64,000 bases of DNA, taken from positions 143,851,001 through 143,915,000 of the forward strand of contig CM060831.1 of assembly GCA_030762175.1 (NCBI GenBank), read 5' to 3'. This DNA comes from Metallyticus violacea (Eukaryota; Arthropoda; Insecta; Mantodea; Metallyticidae). Positions within the stretch are counted from its first letter, which is position 1, and each line of letters begins with the position of its first letter. The notes under the pieces are model-generated. The model was not told where the DNA came from. It saw only the letters and a list, made by a program, of their open reading frames with translations, and ran no database searches. The position numbers and the translations under genes were made by a program. This document shows positions 44,467-55,350 of this stretch, piece by piece.

Positions 44467-45063
44467 CAGACTCAGTCAAGTGAGAGCGTGACAGTACATT
44501 GTTGCATCGCGGCCTTACCTGTTAGGTGAAGATGGGTAGGTGACGTTATCAGGGATTTATGATGTAAGAGTTATGTATGGATAAGTTATTAAGGAATATG
44601 CAGCTCTCACCCATGCATGATATCGTCACCCGTTTTTACGGAGGAGTCTGTTGGATGAGAGACCAGCACGATTCGTTTATAAGGGCATCGGATCAATAGT
44701 TCGGCTAGTCTCTGCTTGAGCACTGGGATCCTCACATTGGCACTGTGTGTATCCCCTGGCAATGGGGATACTAGAGCTCCGATACCGTAGTGGCTGAACC
44801 AAAGCTGTTGGGCCTGGATGGAAACTGACTTTCTTGTTGTCCTAATGCTAGTTAACAGGGCCTAAGGCGTCTTTTGGTAGCCTGAAGGTGCCATGCAAAA
44901 GACTCTTCCCTTGGATGAGAGCTGCATATTTCTTAATAACCTATCCACACATAATACCTTACACCATAAATTCCTGATACGTCACCTACTCATTCTTACC
45001 TGACAGGTAAAGCCACGATGCAATTAGGTACTCTCGCGCTATCACCCGACCAAGCTTGGTCTG
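44467..45063. repeat. Long inverted repeat with 298 bp spacer
   Basis: The left arm 44467-44613 and right arm 44912-45063 are inverted copies along ~150 bp. Matching blocks include TTGCATCGCGGCCTTACCTG, GGGTAGGTGACGTTATCAGG and AATATGCAGCTCTCACCCA against their complements. The spacer (44614-44911) is GC-richer, has no long frame and does not match itself in reverse. It lies just beyond the C-terminal side of the reverse-transcriptase remnant at 45275-45725, so it may be part of that element's 3' region. This relationship is inference. Confidence 0.82.
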
Positions 45064-45274
45064 ACACACTGGAGCCCAGTCTATTCTATGTATGCAGGCG
45101 CCTTCCTCTCCACATCCACTAACCATATTAGATCATTGCCAAAGCTTGTCTACAGCACAGAACCTGAATGATGAACATCTACGAGAAGCCCGTTCATCGT
45201 ATCGCCCAAGAGAGTTGACTTACCTGTGAGGATGGGTTTCTATTAATCTGATTAATAGCAGTAGTTTCATGTAG

Positions 45275-45725
45275 GATGTGGGGAGGAAAGCGCCTACAAA
45301 CACCGAACTCAAGTTCTTAGGGCTCTGTTCTGGACGCATAAGCCTGAGTGTGGAGGACTGCGCCACCGTCCCCCAGAAGCATCGCTGGGACTATTGCTTG
45401 GTATATGCGGGGCTCGAGGATAACGGGCATGGTGTTACTACAGAAGATGGGAAATGGGGATTGGTCTGCTCCCCGTTGTACCTGTTGTTCCACATGGGAG
45501 TGAAGGGTGAGGTCTGCTCCAGTAGAACCCCCAAGTATTTGGCAGAGGAGACCATTCAGATTTCCTCTCCAAAGAGCTCGAGTCGCTCCTAGACTCTTGT
45601 TGGTCTATGAGGAAAATAGCACAGCTTTTACTTGCGGTCATGCGCCATCACACCAGTCGTCTACGAAAGCAAGGTAGAACATGCAGTAGCGGGGTCGTTG
45701 CGATTCTGTGACAGCAGGATCACAC
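45275..45725 (-). pseudogene. Non-LTR retrotransposon reverse-transcriptase fragment (YADD region)
   Basis: On the minus strand, translation across frames gives YLAFVDDWCDGA near 45690-45655, where LINE reverse transcriptases have the catalytic (F/Y)ADD box (here FVDD), then a KAVLFSS-like stretch. It continues through LCQILGGSTGADLTLHSHVE near 45545-45490, resembling the YLGVxLDxxLxWxxHV region that follows the palm domain. Towards 45380 it continues QAIVPAMLLGDGGAVLH, where the family has an IxPxLxYGxxVW-type segment. At least two frameshifts or stops. The finger domain is missing. Confidence 0.6.
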
Positions 45726-45889
45726 GATGTCTTTAATGATAAGACGTTAGGCGCATTTCAAAACTAAGGGCCGGTCGCTCATAAAACAAAACAATCGCGC
45801 CTGCGCAGAAGCTACAGTTGATTCATTAGATTGTCGTTTACTTTTACGAGACATTCATTGGTTTATAATGGCTATGAGAATAAGCAACT

Positions 45890-46030
45890 CGCTTGTTGTG
45901 AAATTCATTCGATATCTCAAAGTGAACGGTGTGACATTTATAGGCCAGCTGTAAAAAGAGAAGGAAAAGTGAGGCAATGGTGTCGTCAGTTTAAGGAAAG
46001 CTCATGATGAATAGGGATATGACTTACAGA
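45890..46030 (+). pseudogene. Mariner N-terminal fragment
   Basis: CEIHSISQSERCDIYRPAVK then REGKVRQWCRQFKES resembles the N-terminal helix-turn-helix of mariner-type transposases (CEIRxVIRFL...EIHRQL...MSDGKVRQWCRxFKEG). A stop follows and no catalytic domain is present. Confidence 0.65.
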
Positions 46031-46356
46031 TGGGTGGTCTTGAGCAAAATCGTAGTTTCACAATAAGTACTCTTACAATTAAAAACTAAGCAACCAAGTA
46101 ACTGTTGATATCTAAAGAGAACTTTCATTGACTATTTTAAAAAGTGGTTAACGAGTGAGTTCTGCAGGTCACTAAGATACCGATGTGTTATGTAGGTTAT
46201 TTTAAATATCAATGAATCCTTTTTTACATGTTAGAGGTGAAAGAATTCCAACTCTTGTACTAAAGTTTTGTATTAAATATTTAATCTTGTATATATCACA
46301 TGTTTCAGAAACAATAGAATCGATTATTTCAGAAACCAGTCGAGGTCAGGAACCAA
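46031..46356. other. AT-rich spacer
   Basis: Nothing recognisable. Confidence 0.5.
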
Positions 46357-46394
46357 TAGGTAGGTGGGTAGTAGGTAGGTGAGTAGGTAGGGGA
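46357..46394. repeat. Degenerate (GTAG)n repeat
   Basis: GGTAGGTGGGTAGTAGGTAG and following is a short imperfect tetranucleotide repeat. Confidence 0.85.
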
Positions 46395-46442
46395 AAAACT
46401 CTTTACTGATCAAATATAGAATGTGACAAAGATATGGGGCTT

Positions 46443-46491
46443 AATAAATAAAAATAAATAAAAATAAATACAAAATAAATACAAATAAAAT
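46443..46491. repeat. (AAATA)n-like repeat
   Basis: Tandem AAATAAAAATAAATAC motifs. Confidence 0.85.
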
Positions 46492-47689
46492 GCTGAAACA
46501 ATCAGGAATTGGAATGAGCTCATCAGAAGATGCCGCGTGAAACCATCTCTCTTCAACATTATTGAGTGTTCCCAGGATATTTTTAAGTCGCGGTCTTCAT
46601 TTCTTAATAAAGAATACAGAAATACAAAATACACGTCAAATGAAGATGAAAGAAATACGAAAAATGGTAGATAACAAAACCTGCTCTGGAATTATAAACA
46701 GTCCAACAACCTACAATGGCTTCTGGAAGTCCCAAGATGTTGTTGACAAAATGTGTCGTACACAGCCTACCTGTCCCTTCCTATTCAAGTTTAATTCCAA
46801 TTTCCAAGGCAAAATATGATGACCTACAATGCCTGAATAGATTCTGTTCCGAAAATGTTTAGCTCTATTTTTCAAGGTTACATGTAATAAGACAATAAAT
46901 AGTTTACATTGAATGATTATTTTCAATAATATTTCATTATTGCCTTATTTTCCTTAGCAAATATCTAATATAATTTGCTACATTTTGTAATATAGTTCGT
47001 GGACTTTGTCTTTATCTACAAGTACTCGTATGTGTGCTTTATTGTTAGTTAACACGAACATAGGACACATGATACATATTTCAAAAGAAGAGGCTGTTAG
47101 AAAACTACCTTAGGAATTATTCTAAAAAAAGCCATTTCTATATATCTACAGTACTTAACTTTATAGCCTTTTTAAACTTCAAACTACATTTCTGAAAAAA
47201 AAATAATAATAAAAAGTGGATTTTTTTTATCTTGTACCATTTATTTATTTAAATTGACTTATATATTTGCATTTATGTAATATAAAGTTTATACAATGTA
47301 TCAAAGAAAACATGTCAAACTAGAAATATGAACATTTTTATATATTAAATATATCTTCAATTTATGAAATGCAATTTATAATTATCATTATTTACATATA
47401 CCAGATCTTACCATATGACTATTAAATCTTTTATTTCATTTATGCAAAGCATGCATTGTATGTGTAACTGAAAAGCTTAAAATTCATGAATTTTTTAACG
47501 TTTAAAATGGTAGAAGGATATACCTCCATTAAAATTTTACTAAGTTCACGTCCTCTGGGAATCTTTGGATGGTCTCTACGGGAAGAGAACATACGGAATA
47601 GGCTGAGCAAAAAAAGGAACTTGCAAAATGTTTATGATTATTTCAGAATACATTTCCTTTCAGTTTTCAGAAACTGTGTTTGTAAGGAG
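46492..47689. other. AT-rich spacer
   Basis: No gene recognised. 47220-47480 is extremely AT-rich. Confidence 0.5.
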
Positions 47690-47912
47690 AAAAGTCCGTC
47701 ACGTAGGAGCTGCTTAATTTAAGCAAATTCCTCACTGAGTTGAATAACCGTTAATAAAAACGAATATAAATCCAAATTAGGTCTTATTAAGAAATGAAAT
47801 GAAAAAAGTTATGGCATTATTGTGTGGCTTTATGGGAACAAAATTATCAAATTCTTGCTACCTTTAAGCATTACAAAAGAGAAATAACACTTTTAAAATA
47901 ATAATAGTAATA

Positions 47913-47946
<34 letters not shown>

Positions 47947-47947
47947 G
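47913..47947. repeat. (ATT)n microsatellite
   Basis: Clean trinucleotide run at the position equivalent to the GAT run of element copy 1. Confidence 0.96.
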
Positions 47948-48514
47948 AGATTAAACAGCAAAAATTAATGAAATACTATTAATTAAATGAAATGCATGAC
48001 CACTGATAGGCAAAACTAAAACTATAATGTGCAAGTATTTTTAAACATTTTTCAAAGTAACCATATTAATAAAATGAGCCTTTGGTATCATCTTTACATT
48101 CACTAAAATAGAGGAATGGAAACTTTCCAGTTACATTGTGTATTTAAGAAGAAGAGGTTCATAAGTTTCAATAAAACAAAAACTTGTTACTACTCAGAAA
48201 TAATTACAATGTACACAGCAAATAAAAACAATCGAAAAAATCGATTTTCATTTTTAATTTAAATTATATTGTAGTAAAAACATGTAAGGCAAACTTTTCT
48301 GAAGGTTATTACCCAGCGCTCTTACATACAAATATAATTCTCATACACATATTATATTAATATTTCACATTTGCTATCTTCACGATAATGCTTTTGTTAA
48401 ATTTAAAACATATGCATCGTTGTAAATGCAGTTCATAGGCTGAATTAATTTTTCCTTTTATTTTAAAACAACATAGAGAAAATTAAACGCAAAAGCGCTC
48501 TTTAAACTTTGATT

Positions 48515-49220
48515 TTAAAGTATATTCCCTACTTCTAATGATCCAATTTTCCAAATTTTTTGAAAACTATTTTTCTTATTTTATTTAAATGGTATATACC
48601 AAAATTTGTTGTGAAGAAACAAATATTGGTGCCGCTATAGCGATTTTTAAATTTTGAGTTTTAGGTAAACCCGCACTCTTAATGGCCCGATTTCTTTGAT
48701 TTTCAGAAATTACACTCTTTGATTTATTTAAATGGTATATACGGAGTTTCGTTGTGAAAAAACAAATATTAATGCCGATTTTTAAGTTTTGAGTTTCAGG
48801 TAAACCCCCCTTCTGATAGTTCGATTTCACTGGTTTTCAGAAACTATTTTTTTAAGTTATTTCAATGATACATACCGAATTTTATTTAAAAACATGCAAT
48901 GGCTAGAGATATTTATAAATTTCGCTTTGATCCCCACTAGTTTTTCAGGTATACCCCCCTTCTAACGTTTGGATTGCCTTGAATTTTGGAATGTTTTATC
49001 TGTTTATTTTAAAGACATTTAGAGTGTTTATATGACATAAAGTAAAAATTGTGCCCGCTAGAGCAATTTTTCAAAAGTTTTAAAAAATTTCGCTTTAGGT
49101 TAATCCCCATCCCAAGTGTAATCTTGTTGGTTAACGAACTCCACGAATCGTTTGTTAATTGATGGTTTTATGCCGAGTTTCGTTGAGAAAAAACAAAAAC
49201 TGCAGCCGCTAGATTGTAAT
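48515..49220 (-). repeat. Tandem array of ~142 bp units (about four and a half copies)
   Basis: Unit boundaries on the plus strand (the TTATTTAAATGGTATATAC-like segment) fall near 48569, 48706, 48838, 48988 and 49146. The first unit reads, reversed, AATCGGGCCATTAAGAGTGC and GGTTTACCTAAAACTC, matching the array at 3836-4945. Units towards 49100 are the most diverged and carry small insertions. Confidence 0.88.
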
Positions 49221-49223
49221 CAG

Positions 49224-49254
49224 ACGCGCGCGCGCACACACACGCACACACACA
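49224..49254. repeat. CG/CA alternating dinucleotide repeat
   Basis: Alternating purine-pyrimidine (GCGCGCGC into CACACACA), a sequence type able to adopt Z-DNA. Confidence 0.93.
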
Positions 49255-49430
49255 TTTCTATACCTATTTTTTTTATATATATTTTCTGGTACCTGGTAGG
49301 TACGATCGATGGGAATTTGGAAATATTATTCAAAACGAATTCTAATAGTACAAACGCAATAGCTTACATTCCTTAGGAATTCGCTAAAAATGTAGAAACC
49401 CGATTATAAAACCTAATTATAGAGTATTAT

Positions 49431-50154
49431 AAATAAACTGGAGACACAGGAAAGAAAAAAAAATTCAGAAAGATTATAAAGAAACAAAGCAAATTAACAG
49501 TTTTGTGTGTACACACAACATTTCGGATTCTTTAACCAGCAAACGCCACTGAACTTACGGCAGTAAAATATTAACCGCGATTCTCCAACCCATTTCTTGC
49601 GCCCCTCATTCTCTTTTCCTTCTCTTTCCTCCACCTTCTGCTCTCTTCACATTGCCAACCTAGGCTATAAAATTATGATGAGAAAGGTATACTTTTTTAC
49701 GCCGGGTGTAATTTTCTCTCCGCCAAGTAATAAAAATTAATAATGAAAAACAGGGTTAATTTACAAGAAGATTATGGTCGAGGTACTAAATAAACTCGCT
49801 GACCAGAAAAAAAAAAACTGAATGTAGCCCTTTATCCATCTGTCTGGAGGCAGTTGAAACAGAACGCTGGACTTTGACGACACAGAAACACTTAAATTAC
49901 TGTAGGTTATTAAAAAGGAGAAGTGAAACGCGAAAGGCAAGGAGGTTACTTAGATAAGAATTTAATCCGTGCCCATGAATAAGAGAGTGCCATTTTAATT
50001 GCTTTTTCTATAAAAACGAGCTGCAGAATCTTCTTGATTACACTTTCTTGTCCATTTGCAGAGATTATATATTCATTTCTGAGTTGGGGATAACCGCATT
50101 CATGATTACATTATGATAATTACATTGGACTCAAATCACAGACAAAGTCTTGCT
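49431..50154. other. No recognised gene
   Basis: AT-rich with a pyrimidine-rich patch at 49595-49650. Confidence 0.45.
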
Positions 50155-50493
50155 TCAGGATTGGCGATTTGTGTCTATACTCCACATATGGGCACCTTCG
50201 GGAGAAAGAGATGAGGTGAGGTGAGGATATATCAAGCGGCCAGGATCTAGGAACGGTGGGGCACAATCATATACAATATTTCTTCCATCTAGAACCCCGA
50301 CGCTAGCGAAGCCCACTCCCACAAGGAGTTCATGCCCCTCAGAAGGCCGCGTTCTATCAGATACTGAGCTAAAAACCTTTCCAAAGTGCAAGCCACCGTC
50401 ATACCGCACACAACTCCAGCACCCCTCACGTGGTTCATTCGTCCCTGTAGCAGAAACACTAAATTGAAATGAGATCAGTAGGGCCGGCCCCAA
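50155..50493 (-). CDS. Unrecognised 112-codon open frame in GC-richer block
   Basis: An open frame on the minus strand in a GC-richer block that changes sharply into AT-rich flanks. Residues include CWSCVRYDGGLHFGKVFS and FLDPGRLIYPHLTSSLSP. I do not recognise it. The start ATG (50493) has no informative context and no splice signals stand out. GC-rich sequence contains fewer stops, so chance is a fair explanation; it could also be part of a retroelement or a lone exon. Confidence 0.25.
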   Translation of the reverse strand: MGPALLISFQFSVSATGTNEPREGCWSCVRYDGGLHFGKVFSSVSDRTRPSEGHELLVGVGFASVGVLDGRNIVYDCAPPFLDPGRLIYPHLTSSLSPEGAHMWSIDTNRQS

Positions 50494-50672
50494 GCGATTC
50501 CAGTTGCGATTCCCAAGCGTTATTGCCTATAGCCTGAACCGTTCATACCTAACTTTGATTAAAATGATTTCCCTACATATAGATTTTACTTCCAAGGCTT
50601 CCAGTCAGAAAAAAGTACACATTTAAAACAAATTTAACTTAAAAATAAATTTAGGTATTGCGCAGAAAGTTG

Positions 50673-51231
50673 AAACACCAATTGGTTTTAGGTTTAATCT
50701 TTCACAGCAGCAATACCTACTTGGAAAATTAAAATTATTTCCCTAGCTTATGATACCTAAAATTTAAAGAAAATTCAAATGTTATCACGTCTTTTGTTTT
50801 GTATCGTTACCTGTCACCCGGGCTGTTGTGACTGTTGTTTGAGTTTGGACAGAATAAAATAACAAGTCAGTTATAGTACGAAAACACAATTAAGTTTGAT
50901 GTTACAATTATTAATATTACAGATATAGACTGTTTCGGAACTCTTGACTAATCTGCTTACACTGTTTTTTGTGTAGGGTGTATATCATTTTGAAACTATT
51001 TATTACCAAAATATCACTATTATATTAAATAATATTTGCACTTTTATTCAATCAAGATTCCAAGAACAATAACAATCTAGGTTATCTAGTTAATTTACAA
51101 AACAAAAGATGTGATAACAATTTAATTCCCTTTAAAATTACATATCATAAAGTATAGACGACATTTGGTGTTTCAAAGAGTAGCTAGAGATAGGGAGGAG
51201 AAACCAAAAATTTACTAAACACTGGTTTTTA
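50673..51231. mobile_element. Long-TIR MITE-like element, copy 2
   Basis: Same orientation as 39908-40368. The left end is AAACACCAATTGGTTTTAGG and the right end TTTACTAAACACTGGTTTTT. Inner inverted pair: TGTTATCACGTCTTTTGTTT at 50788 against ACAAAACAAAAGATGTGATA at 51099. Shared central parts with copy 1 include GTTACAATTATTAATATTAC and CAGAATAAAAT. No coding capacity. It is longer than copy 1 by about 100 bp. Confidence 0.68.
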
Positions 51232-51982
51232 TCTTGTTTTTCAAATTGTAAAATGACGTATTTTTGTTTAAGTTAAATTCTTTTAAATAAGTAGTTATTT
51301 AGACATTTAAATAAAATGCCGTTAAAGAGTGTTGTCTGTGTACGAAGTATAAATTTTGACTATAGACGTAATGGAGTGCCAATTTTGAGAAAATATGTAA
51401 GGATTTGCTCATTTGATATCTCTGCCAGTTATTAGGAGAGAGAGAGATAGAAAATGAATGAAACATTTCAGTATTACAGTGCACAGATAATAACAGAAGC
51501 GCGGCATAACTGCCAGTTTTTGTTTTCGGCTTTCATTTATGCGCGCGCATACATACCAAGAGCTAAAGAGCTGCACTGAAATCATTTCAGAGATTGTAGA
51601 AGGGTATTAGACAAATTATTGAGATAGGGAATTTATGATCTTAAAAAAATAGATTTGAAACTAGTTGCTGATAAATTATATTAAAGCGTTCTGGAATGAA
51701 AATTTGCTTTAGAATTCTTTAAACCTGCTTTGCGAGTTGCAAAAGCCCGATTTTCAATAGCTCATTATCAGCACCTTTAAATTTTTCTGCTATAAAACTT
51801 TTGAACTAATAATGACAGTACGGCACTGTACAACGGTTAACTGATTTGTTCTGTTATGTTGCTTAGTTCAGAGAGAGCTATTCACTTGACAGTGTGGCTT
51901 AACAGTTAAAGCAACAGACTGTAATTTCAAAGATGTAAGGTTTAGATATTTATGATGAAGTATGCCAACTTCTAAGATGTGA

Positions 51983-51984
<2 letters not shown>
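51232..51984. other. AT-rich spacer
   Basis: Nothing recognisable; GCGCGCGCAT near 51541. Confidence 0.5.

Positions 51985-52046
<62 letters not shown>
51985..52046. repeat. (AAT)n microsatellite
   Basis: Clean AAT run of about 60 bases. Confidence 0.97.
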
Positions 52047-53570
52047 TACGAGGCTGGAACTGGATAACAACAATTCTCTCTTATTTGACGCCATGACACC
52101 AACTGCGTCAAAGAGATATGTCCCACAGCCTTCATCCGTTATTTTCGTGAGCTATTTCGAATGCAAACTTCTCTAGTCGGTGGTGCACTGATTATTTAGA
52201 AACTCAATGTAATAACTTTGAAATTTGAACAGGGAGAACCTACATTCCCTAACTTAAATTGTTTATCTAAGACTCCTGTACACTCTGAAATATGCGACGT
52301 GGTTGATCAACACCCGGTATAGCGAAACTGGTGAAGACAACGTTACACAAAACCTTAGGTGTCTATGTACTATTTTGAGTATATGTAAAGTGTTTAGAAA
52401 TATAAATTAATAAATACTGTAAAAGTAGCATATTGTTTTTTAATAAACTGTAGCTATAGCAATGTTTTGTTTACTTTTTCCAAAGATCTACAGGCGTAAG
52501 TGAGAAATGTTTTGAAATATTATAATAGCACAACATCATTTTATATGCAAATATTACAGTAATGTAGCTTTAAGAGGCGGATTCCGTCAACCTTTCCAGA
52601 AGTATAAAGTCGGTTGTCAATGTCTACGAGAGAATATATTCAAAAAGCAAAACATTCTTAATCTACTTCACAGCAGGTCATTTGTAACTCCAAACACTTA
52701 GCCCCATGGTCATACATTACTCAAAGTATTTCTAGAACGTTTGTTTTGGAATCGTTTCCAACTCTGCCGTCGCGGAATGATCACGGACTTACGGAACTCG
52801 TGACCCTTATTGGCGCCATCCAGCATGTCCTACGCGACTCCAAAGCAGAGTTATTTTTACTGTTGCGAACATGGCGTGAGATCCAATTTCGCCTCCCCTC
52901 AGCTTAAATCTAAATCCTCTGTTATATTCGAAGTGTGTACAGAGTGCAATTGAAACAACTGCATCAGCAATTTCTCAAACGATATAACGCTTGACCTTCA
53001 TAATCAAAGAGAGAATTATCTACACCATAGCTACATTTCGAGTCATTCAGAAAAGTGATCACTTTTTACCCATGTGCGCAACATTTTTTAAAGGTTACAC
53101 ATTATTTAAGTTGTGTAAACCCCGTTTCTTAATCACCGAAAGCCTTCCAAATTAACGAAGCTGCAAGCTTCTAGAAAAAATGGAATGCAGTACTGTGTTT
53201 CACCTTGGGCAAAATACAGATATACGGTACCTTACTGTCTATCAAATACACCGCCTTTAAAGTGAATTATACGCCCCATGTTAAATTACAATATTATGCA
53301 AGCATAAAGATCTTCACACCAGTCGGTATATTAAATTTTGTCTTCCTAAGTCGCTGGTTAGCCCGAAAATATATAATAATAAAAACAGAAAATTTTGAAC
53401 ATAACTTGTAGAATTAAAGCAAACTATGTTGAACATAATTTGTAATACATATAAAGAAATTGCCAAACCAATACTGTATGTTAATCATTAGTAATTCAGT
53501 AAGCAAAAAACAAATAATAACACAGAGTGATTACAAAGTTTCGATACATTTTTGAGAAAACTACATTATG
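52047..53570. other. No recognised gene
   Basis: A GC-richer patch at 52730-52900; otherwise AT-rich with no recognised feature. Confidence 0.45.
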
Positions 53571-54600
53571 TGTTTATTATATATGATCTCAAAGATGTTT
53601 TCCACTGAAGGAAGAATAGCTGTGATGTGTGCGCATTTGAGAGAACTTATTTACTAGGAGGTTCAAGCGAACTTTGAACGATACTTCCATAAACCCGCTC
53701 CTACCCGAGCAAATGTCACACTATTGGTTCAGAAATTCAAGACCATGCATAGTGTGCAGGGTGTGAAACGTTTCAGTAGACGAAATTGTGCAACAGGCAT
53801 AGGATGCAAATAGAATAGGTCTAAAAGCATAAACCAGGAGTGGGGTGTTGGTGTACCATAACCGACAAAGTGGGAAATTCTCCATCACACCTTGTAAAAA
53901 TAGCGATACTGCCTCCAAATTCAACAAAAGCTGCAAAGGGAGGACTACCCTGGTCACGAAGCAATGTGTGTCGACCTGTTGCAGGAAGTCGAAGAGGATA
54001 ATTTGCTGTAAAATGTGTTCTTTAGCAATGAAGCCACCTTCCACATATGTGGCATGTGGCATGATATTGACACAACAGCACAGTGTGGGGCAGATGAACA
54101 GCCAAAATGAGATCCTCGAGTGGGAAAGAAACACCTCAAAAGTCAATGTGTGGTTGGAGATCACAAAGTCTAAGGTGTATGGACCATTCTTCTTCGCTGA
54201 ACCATAGTGACAGGTATTTGGTATCTGGAAATGTTGCTGTTCTTACTCCAACCATAATTGCAACAGGATGGCATCTTGGAAACGGTAGTTTTCCAACAGG
54301 ATGGAGTACCCTCTCATTTCGTGAGTATCTGGAAGCCGCATTTCCACGGAGATGGATTGGCAGGACTTCACCTGCATTTGGGCTCCACGTTTTCCTGATC
54401 TTACACTTTTACACTTTTTTGCATCGGGAAACGTAAATTCACAAATGTACAAAGTCAACATCAACTCCATTGGCAATTTAAAAGAAGAGTATTAGGCATG
54501 CAGTGCTCAACATCACACTGCAATGCTAGAAAAGGTATTTCGTGAAGCGGTGCGTGCTAGGAGTAATGTGTGCAAGTGCAGTGTGGAGAGATGCAATACA
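53571..54600 (+). pseudogene. Decayed DUF4817-type DDE transposase, nearly full span
   Basis: The N-terminal frame begins MFSTEGRIAVMCAHLRELIY near 53596 and continues NFERYFHKPAPTRANVTLLV, then VQKFKTMHSVQGVKR (DNA-binding domain). The catalytic domain shows SNEATFHICGM near 54022 (first Asp position changed to Asn: family FSDEAxFHxxG), SQNEILEWERNTSKVNVWLE near 54103-54160, KSKVYGPFFFAE near 54168-54204, and FQQDGVPSHF near 54292-54322 (second Asp preserved). It then gives GDGLAGLHLHLG where GRGGPxxWPxRSPD is expected. Stops and shifts, and an apparent rearrangement at about 53790-53960, make it non-functional. Confidence 0.83.
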
Positions 54601-55139
54601 CTTAGATAGATTATATATTTACTGTTTGTTAGGGCTTAAATTCACTATATTGGTTTGAAGCTAGTATCCGTTTAAAAAAATAAATAAATGGAACTTTATA
54701 ATCATCCTACATTTAAAATTACAGATTATTGCTTGTCAAAGGCTTTTTCGTATCAATAAATAGGATAATTAAATTCTTGTTGTTTTTCCACATTTTATTT
54801 AAATTATAAAATGTAGTATGCAGGATATTAATCTTCTGAAGCCTTATTGTTTTATATGAAAACTTCACTTATATTATTAATTTGTCTGGTATAATTCTGA
54901 TACAATATTTATAAGCTTTACAAGTGAAAAGTGCTGCATTCATTCCTGTTCCTTTTCTAAACATTGGCTTTACTGTTACTAGCTACAGTGTAGGCTGCAT
55001 ACTAGGAGAAGTCAATCGCCAAGGCCGTATAATGCATGTGTAGGTAGAAACTTGTAGTTAGTTTGACGGATGCTTTGTCAGCGAATTGTTAGGCGTTCGT
55101 GTCTCACTTAGTGCTTTCATTGTGTGTAAATTGTATGCT
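54601..55139. other. AT-rich spacer
   Basis: Nothing recognisable. Confidence 0.5.
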
Positions 55140-55350
55140 AAATGTTCTTTGTTGGGCTTTTATTGACGATACATATATAGAAACACATTCGTGTAAAGAA
55201 ATGGTAAGGGATTTTGAAGTAAAGATCCCAGCAATCGTGTTCCAGGTAGAGAAGCTGTTTGCCAACTTGTTAATAAGTTACATGACAGGATCTCACAATG
55301 ACAAGAAGCGTTTTCCGAAAACTGCAGTGTTCTTACGGAAAAAACATTAT
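55140..55350 (+). pseudogene. DUF4817-type transposase DNA-binding fragment
   Basis: Within an open frame (55099-55449), FIDDTYIETHSCKEMVRDFE, then a gap, LISYMTGSHNDKKRFPKTAV resembles the family helix-turn-helix: an FxxDTYxxxxSxxxxxxxFxxKxP start and YxLVxKFxxTGSxxDKKRxxxPAV end. The part after about 55350 is not family-like. The recognition helix is poorly preserved. No catalytic domain follows, so it is a separate copy from the one ending near 54600. Confidence 0.55.

Larger units (their letters stand above)
47690..49430 (-). mobile_element. Minisatellite-bearing noncoding element, copy 2
   Basis: The reverse complement aligns with 3305-5640 through every block: the 5' anchor TAGCGAATTCC near 49380; repeats at 49224-49280; the ~142 bp array at 48515-49220; the unique block (RC of 47950-48500, with GCGTTTAATTTTCTCTATG and TATCAGTGGTCAT); the trinucleotide run at 47913-47947; and the 3' block (RC of 47695-47850, with CCTAATTTGGATTTATATTC and GAGGAATTTGC). 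It has neither SINE seen in copy 1. The 3' hairpin is degraded here. No open frame common to the copies exists. The copies are diverged, so both are old. Confidence 0.72.

Noticed and set aside
3305..49430. A single 46 kb transposon bounded by the inverted element pair
   Set aside because: The interior holds only unrelated, decayed repeats and no genes of a large element; two independent insertions in opposite orientation explain it.
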